DNA of 64,000 bases from Alistipes communis (GTDB lineage: Bacteria > Bacteroidota > Bacteroidia > Bacteroidales > Rikenellaceae): positions 930,001-994,000 of the forward strand of contig NZ_AP019735.1 of NCBI RefSeq assembly GCF_006542665.1. The letters are read 5' to 3'. This document shows, piece after piece, positions 60,047 to 64,000 of the stretch. The notes beneath the pieces were generated by a model. That model made no database searches, was not told where the DNA came from, and saw nothing but the letters and a program-made list of their open reading frames with translations. Each line of letters starts with the position of its first letter. Position 1 is the first letter of the stretch. Position numbers and translations under genes: made by a program.

Positions 60047-62383
60047 ATGAAATCATATATTCTGCTGCTGGGCCTGCTGCTCGGCGGCTTTACGGCATAT
60101 GCAGACTCCACTGCCAAAAAGGAGACCGAAGCCATCCTGATCGGCCACGTCGTCGACAGCCGCAGCGGCGAACACCTCCCCTTCATCACCATCACCGTCA
60201 AGGGAACGACGATCGGCACCACGACCGACGTCTCGGGCCACTACCTGCTGGGCAACCTGCCGGTAGGACGACCGCTCACCGTCGTGGCGCAGTCGGTCGG
60301 CTACAAATCCGCCGAACGGAGCGTCACGCTCGGCGCCCACTCCACCACGGAACTGAATTTCGAACTGGAAGAGCAGGCCGTCGACGTCGGCGAAGTGGTG
60401 GTCGAGATCGACCGCAACTCGGTCATCCGCAAGGAGACGCCGTCGCTGGTCAACATTCTAAACAGCAAGCTGTTCGAACGAACAAACGCCGCCACGCTGG
60501 CCGACGGTCTGAGTTTCCAGCCGGGCGTGCGCGTCGAGGACGGATGTCAGAACTGCGGCTTCGCGCAGGTACGCATCAACGGTCTGGACGGCCACTATTC
60601 GCAAATCCTGCTCGACTCGCGGCCGCTCTTCTCGGCCCTCAACGGCGTCTACGGTCTCGAACAGATTCCCGCCAACATGATCGAGCGCGTGGAGGTGATC
60701 CGCGGCGGCGGATCGGCGCTCTTCGGCGCGTCGGCCATCGGCGGCACGATCAACATCATCACCAAGGAGCCGCTGCGCGACTGGGCCGAGATCGGCCATA
60801 CGCTCATGTCCGTGGGATGCAGCGGCGCCTACGACAACAACACGACGATCAACGCCTCGCTGGTAAGCAACAACCGCAAGGCGGGCATCTACGTCTACGG
60901 GCAGAACCGCTACCGTTCGGGCTACGACCACGACGGCGACGGCTACACCGAACTGCCCAACCTGCGCAACCAGATGTTCGGCATGCGCTCCTACCTGCGC
61001 ACGGGCGACCACTCGAAGCTGACGCTCGAATACCACGGCATCAACGAGTTCCGCCGCGGCGGAAACCGGCTCGACCTGCCGGCGCACGAAGCCAACATCA
61101 CCGAGCAGACCGATCACAACATCAACGGCGCGTCGGTGGCCTTCGACCTCTTCTCGCGCGACGACCGTACGCGCCACCTGAGCGTCTACTCGGCCGTGCA
61201 GCAGACCACGCGCAAGAGTTACTACGGCGGCACGGGCGAAGGCGCGACCGACGAAGAGCTCGAAAACGCCCGCAAAGCCTACGGCCGCACCGACGGACTG
61301 ACGGTCATCAGCGGCGCGCAGTTCCTGCAACGGTTCGAACGGCTGCTGTTTCTCCCCTCCGAACTGACGCTCGGCGTGGAGCACAGCTACGACCACATCG
61401 ACGACGTGACGATCGGCTACGACATGCGCACGAATCAGAAGGTACACATCCTCAGCGGCGTGATCCAGAACGAGTGGAAGGCCCGCAAATGGAGTTTTCT
61501 GCTCGGCGGCCGGTTCGATCACCACAACATGGTCGACCACGTGATCTTCTCGCCGCGCATCAACCTGCGCTACAACCCCACCGAACAGATCAACCTGCGG
61601 CTGAACTACGCCGGCGGCTTCCGCGCACCGCAGACCTTCGACGAAGACCTGCACATCGCCCTCGTGGGCGGCGAACGCGTGGTCACGCAGCTCGACCCCG
61701 ACCTGCGCGAGGAGCGTTCGAACAGCCTCAGCGCCTCGATCGACCTCTATCGCTCCTTCGGCAGCGTGGAGACCAACCTGCTCGTCGAAGGCTTCTACAC
61801 CGCACTCGACCATATCTTCGCCACGCGCTACCTGCCCGAACCCAACGAAAAGGGCGAAACGGTGCTCGAACGCTACAACGGCGGCGGAGCGACCGTGGCA
61901 GGCGTCAACGTCGAGGCGAAGGCGGCCTTCTCCCGCTGGTTCGACTTGCAAGCCGGCATCACATGGCAGCGCAGCCGCTACGAACACGCCCAGCATTGGA
62001 GCGACGACGCGCCCGACGAACGCCGCATGTTCCGTTCGCCCGACTGGTACGGCTACCTGACGGCCAACTTCGTCCCCGTGCGGCGGTTCGACATCTCGCT
62101 GTCGGGCACCTACACCGGAGAGATGCTCGTCCAGCACGCCGCAGGTTCGGGCACGCCGGTCGACGTGGCGGTCACCACGCCCGACTTCTTCGCGCTGAAC
62201 GTCAAACTGGCCTACGAATTCCCGATCCTCCGAACGCTCACCCTGCAACTCAACGCCGGCGTGCAGAATCTCTTCGACTCCTACCAGTCGGATTTCGACC
62301 AGGGCTGGGAGCGCGATTCCGGTTACGTCTACGGGCCGTCGCTGCCGCGCAGCTGGTTCGTCGGGGCGAAAATCCGCTTCTGA
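60047..62383 (+). CDS. TonB-dependent receptor, CirA-like
   Basis: 778 residues. Signal peptide (LLGGFTAYADS), a carboxypeptidase-regulatory-like domain (about 32-110), a plug (about 130-240) with GCQNCGFAQVRINGLDGHYS and LDSRPLFSALNGVYGLEQIP, IERVEVIRGGGSALFGASAIGGTINII, and a barrel ending WFVGAKIRF. It is too short and too different to be SusC. The CxxC in the plug is characteristic of a Bacteroidota receptor group of unknown or metal/siderophore substrate. Three bases of the barrel end are followed by a terminator on the opposite strand. Confidence 0.92.
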   Translation: MKSYILLLGLLLGGFTAYADSTAKKETEAILIGHVVDSRSGEHLPFITITVKGTTIGTTTDVSGHYLLGNLPVGRPLTVVAQSVGYKSAERSVTLGAHSTTELNFELEEQAVDVGEVVVEIDRNSVIRKETPSLVNILNSKLFERTNAATLADGLSFQPGVRVEDGCQNCGFAQVRINGLDGHYSQILLDSRPLFSALNGVYGLEQIPANMIERVEVIRGGGSALFGASAIGGTINIITKEPLRDWAEIGHTLMSVGCSGAYDNNTTINASLVSNNRKAGIYVYGQNRYRSGYDHDGDGYTELPNLRNQMFGMRSYLRTGDHSKLTLEYHGINEFRRGGNRLDLPAHEANITEQTDHNINGASVAFDLFSRDDRTRHLSVYSAVQQTTRKSYYGGTGEGATDEELENARKAYGRTDGLTVISGAQFLQRFERLLFLPSELTLGVEHSYDHIDDVTIGYDMRTNQKVHILSGVIQNEWKARKWSFLLGGRFDHHNMVDHVIFSPRINLRYNPTEQINLRLNYAGGFRAPQTFDEDLHIALVGGERVVTQLDPDLREERSNSLSASIDLYRSFGSVETNLLVEGFYTALDHIFATRYLPEPNEKGETVLERYNGGGATVAGVNVEAKAAFSRWFDLQAGITWQRSRYEHAQHWSDDAPDERRMFRSPDWYGYLTANFVPVRRFDISLSGTYTGEMLVQHAAGSGTPVDVAVTTPDFFALNVKLAYEFPILRTLTLQLNAGVQNLFDSYQSDFDQGWERDSGYVYGPSLPRSWFVGAKIRF

Positions 62384-62404
62384 GAACCGTTGCGGCGACA
62401 CACG

Positions 62405-62439
62405 AAAAAAGGGAGACGTGCGTACGACACGTCTCCCTT
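62405..62439 (-). terminator. Terminator after the DUF4886 gene
   Basis: AAGGGAGACGTG pairs perfectly with CACGTCTCCCTT; on the minus strand TTTTTT follows. The plus strand may also use the hairpin for the receptor gene. Confidence 0.75.
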
Positions 62440-62464
62440 ATCGTTCGCCGCCGGCGAACCCGAC

Positions 62465-63373
62465 TTACTCCCACACCGAGAAACGGCGCACGCAGGCTTT
62501 CCGCGCAGCCTGCTGGCAGGCCGCGGCGCTCTCGTCCGTCACGGGAATATGTCCCTTCGGATCGGGACGGAACGTATTGCCTCCGATATCGGTGCGCAGA
62601 CAGGGCGCCACGAGCGCCTGGAACCACGTGCAGGCCGCCGTATAACGACCGCAGCCGAAATCGAGATGGTAGCCGTCGCGCGTGAAATCCGACGGCGGAT
62701 TGTTGAACTCGCCCGCCCGCAGGTTCTGGATCGCCGTACCGGTGGGAATCACCGTTTCGATCCCGCACTCCTCCGTCACGCGCCGCGCGACGTCGACGAC
62801 GGCCGCATACATCTGCTGCGGATCGTTGTCGTACTTCGGGAACGCACCGTGGTCGGAGCCCGAGCCGTAGGCCCAAGTCATCTGCCACGCCACGCAGGCG
62901 CCGGCATTGGGGCAGTAGAAACGCACCCGTTCGATAAGTCGTTCGAGCCACGGATGATAAGACGTATAGATTCCCGAATAAGCCGAGGATTGCTGCACGA
63001 CGAGTACGTCCCACCGCTCGTCGCCGACCGCTTCGCGCAGGGTGGCCGCCTCGGAGACCGTCGTCCAGCGGTTGCGCTCCGACTTATAATAGGTATATTT
63101 CGGTGCGTCGGCGGCATCGAACTCGCAATGCTGCCGCAGCGAACAGCCCGGGTAATAGAGCCGTCCCAGCACGACGTTGCGGATGCCGGCCGCTTCGAGC
63201 AGCTCGGGCAGGTACATCATGCCGTCGTCGGTAAAACTGTTGCCCACGCCCAGGATACGGAGCGTATCGGGCCGGACGGGCAACGGAAAGTTGGGTGCTT
63301 CGGACTGCGCGCGCAGCGTCAGCACCGCCAGCAGAGCGAATGCGCAAAGCGCGAAACGAAACAGTTTTTTCAT
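62465..63373 (-). CDS. DUF4886 family protein (SGNH-hydrolase-like), exported
   Basis: 302 residues from the ATG at 63371-63373, with a signal peptide ending LTLRAQ. The SGNH block I is ILGVGNSFTDDGMMYLPELL (Ser in GNSFT), and the late DGYHLDFGCGRYTAACTWF supplies the Asp-x-x-His type pair. Members are esterase-like, probably acting on acylated glycans. It follows yebC after a terminator. Confidence 0.85.
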   Translation of the reverse strand: MKKLFRFALCAFALLAVLTLRAQSEAPNFPLPVRPDTLRILGVGNSFTDDGMMYLPELLEAAGIRNVVLGRLYYPGCSLRQHCEFDAADAPKYTYYKSERNRWTTVSEAATLREAVGDERWDVLVVQQSSAYSGIYTSYHPWLERLIERVRFYCPNAGACVAWQMTWAYGSGSDHGAFPKYDNDPQQMYAAVVDVARRVTEECGIETVIPTGTAIQNLRAGEFNNPPSDFTRDGYHLDFGCGRYTAACTWFQALVAPCLRTDIGGNTFRPDPKGHIPVTDESAAACQQAARKACVRRFSVWE

Positions 63374-63395
63374 GCCGTTGTCTGATTTAGAGGTG

Positions 63396-63427
63396 AAAAA
63401 GCCGTCCTTCCGCAGGGAGGACGGCCC
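63396..63427 (-). terminator. yebC terminator
   Basis: On the minus strand GCCGTCCT and AGGACGGC pair, followed by TTTTTC. Confidence 0.75.
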
Positions 63428-63450
63428 GTAAAATCCGTTGAGAGCGGCCG

Positions 63451-64000
63451 CTACTCTTCGTCGGCCTCCTTCATGTTGTGGTAGACGTTCACCACGTCGT
63501 CGTCCTCTTCGAGCTTCTCGACCAGCTTCTCGATCGATTCGCGCCCCTCGGCGTCCAGCTCCTTGGTGTCGGTAGGCACCCGCAGCGATTCGCCCGATAC
63601 GATCTCGAAACCATTGTCCTCCAACCATTTCTGGATCGTACCGAACTGTTCGTAGGGCGCTTCGACCGTGACCGTCGTCTCGTCCTCGGGACAGAAATCG
63701 TCCACCCCCGTATCGATCATGTTCAGCTCCAGCTCCTCGAAATCGGTGCCGGCCGGTACGCGGAACTTGAACGAGCACTTGTGCTCGAACATGAAAGCCA
63801 CGCTGCCCGACGTGCCCAGCGCACCGCCGCACTTGTTGAAATACATGCGCATGCTGGCCACCGTGCGGTTGGTGTTGTCCGTGGCGGTCTCCACCAGGAA
63901 AGCGATGCCGTGAGGGCCGTATCCCTCATAGACCACCTCCTTGTAGTCGGACGTATCCTTCGAGATGGCGCGTTTGATCGCCCGCTCGACATTCTCCTTG
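63451..64000 (-). CDS. yebC: YebC/PmpR family protein (N-terminus beyond window)
   Basis: About 183 residues are visible, reading from KENVERAIKRAISKDTSDYKEV at the edge to the acidic end VNVYHNMKEADEE. YebC features: YEGYGPHGIAFLVETATDNTNRT, NKCGGALGTSGSVAFMFEH, and PEDETTVTVEAP. Roughly 60-70 N-terminal residues are missing. The family is linked to transcription control and, in recent work, to easing ribosome stalling at proline runs. Confidence 0.93.
   Translation of the reverse strand, partial: KENVERAIKRAISKDTSDYKEVVYEGYGPHGIAFLVETATDNTNRTVASMRMYFNKCGGALGTSGSVAFMFEHKCSFKFRVPAGTDFEELELNMIDTGVDDFCPEDETTVTVEAPYEQFGTIQKWLEDNGFEIVSGESLRVPTDTKELDAEGRESIEKLVEKLEEDDDVVNVYHNMKEADEE

Noticed and set aside
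59755..62685. A 976-codon frame overlapping the TonB-dependent receptor on the same strand
   Set aside because: It is Arg/Pro/His-rich and runs through the stop of the receptor; the other frame is a clear receptor.

Overview
The window is a stretch of chromosome from a high-GC member of the Bacteroidota, most likely an Alistipes-like gut Bacteroidales (inference). The support is two SusC/SusD pairs, many promoters with the Bacteroidota -7 box TAnnTTTG, starts without Shine-Dalgarno sequences, the rpmB-rpmG-DUF4295 cluster, a bat (MoxR/VWA) operon and a base composition of roughly 60% GC. No phage, insertion sequence, CRISPR array or rRNA was seen.

Region 1 (1-20736) is an accessory sugar-use locus. 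A LacI-type regulator (16428-17450) and a GH38 alpha-mannosidase read rightward. Ribokinase, a GRP-type sugar transporter and an exported ADP-ribosylglycohydrolase-like lipoprotein read leftward, followed by two SusC/SusD pairs, a DUF1735/DUF5627-type lipoprotein and a GH49-like beta-helix hydrolase cut by the window edge. The ribose part resembles the Bacteroides ribose-scavenging (rus) systems: outer-membrane capture, periplasmic release of ribose, import, then phosphorylation. Two matching palindromes, at 12475-12492 and 16300-16317, are likely operators of the LacI protein. The second sits on the ribokinase promoter.

Region 2 (20737-42816) is mainly housekeeping: a tRNA-Met, L31, a DUF3127 protein, two FKBP-type lipoproteins, nhaA with a ureohydrolase, pdxB, pyrD-cinA, RNase Y, a probable 6S RNA beside zapA, rimO-ftsY, the L28-L33-DUF4295 cluster, ferritin and a BACON-domain lipoprotein.

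Region 3 (43062-49686) is a tight rightward bat-type operon (MoxR, DUF58, a membrane protein, a TPR protein, two VWA proteins) ending in an S1/P1 nuclease. It is followed by two lipoproteins (WG-repeat and unknown), deoC, an OmpA/TPR lipoprotein, pnp and rpsO. The right end (57356-64000) has apbE, a diacylglycerol-kinase-like gene, a small Cys/His membrane protein with a TonB-dependent receptor, an SGNH-type esterase and the C-terminal part of YebC.

Two non-coding repeat types stand out. One is a dispersed element of about 60 bp (six copies) whose end inverted repeats covary. The other is a promoter-like unit of 73-74 bp that is tandemly repeated before apbE and flanks the ureohydrolase/pdxB intergenic region. 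The two share a core, so they may be one family.
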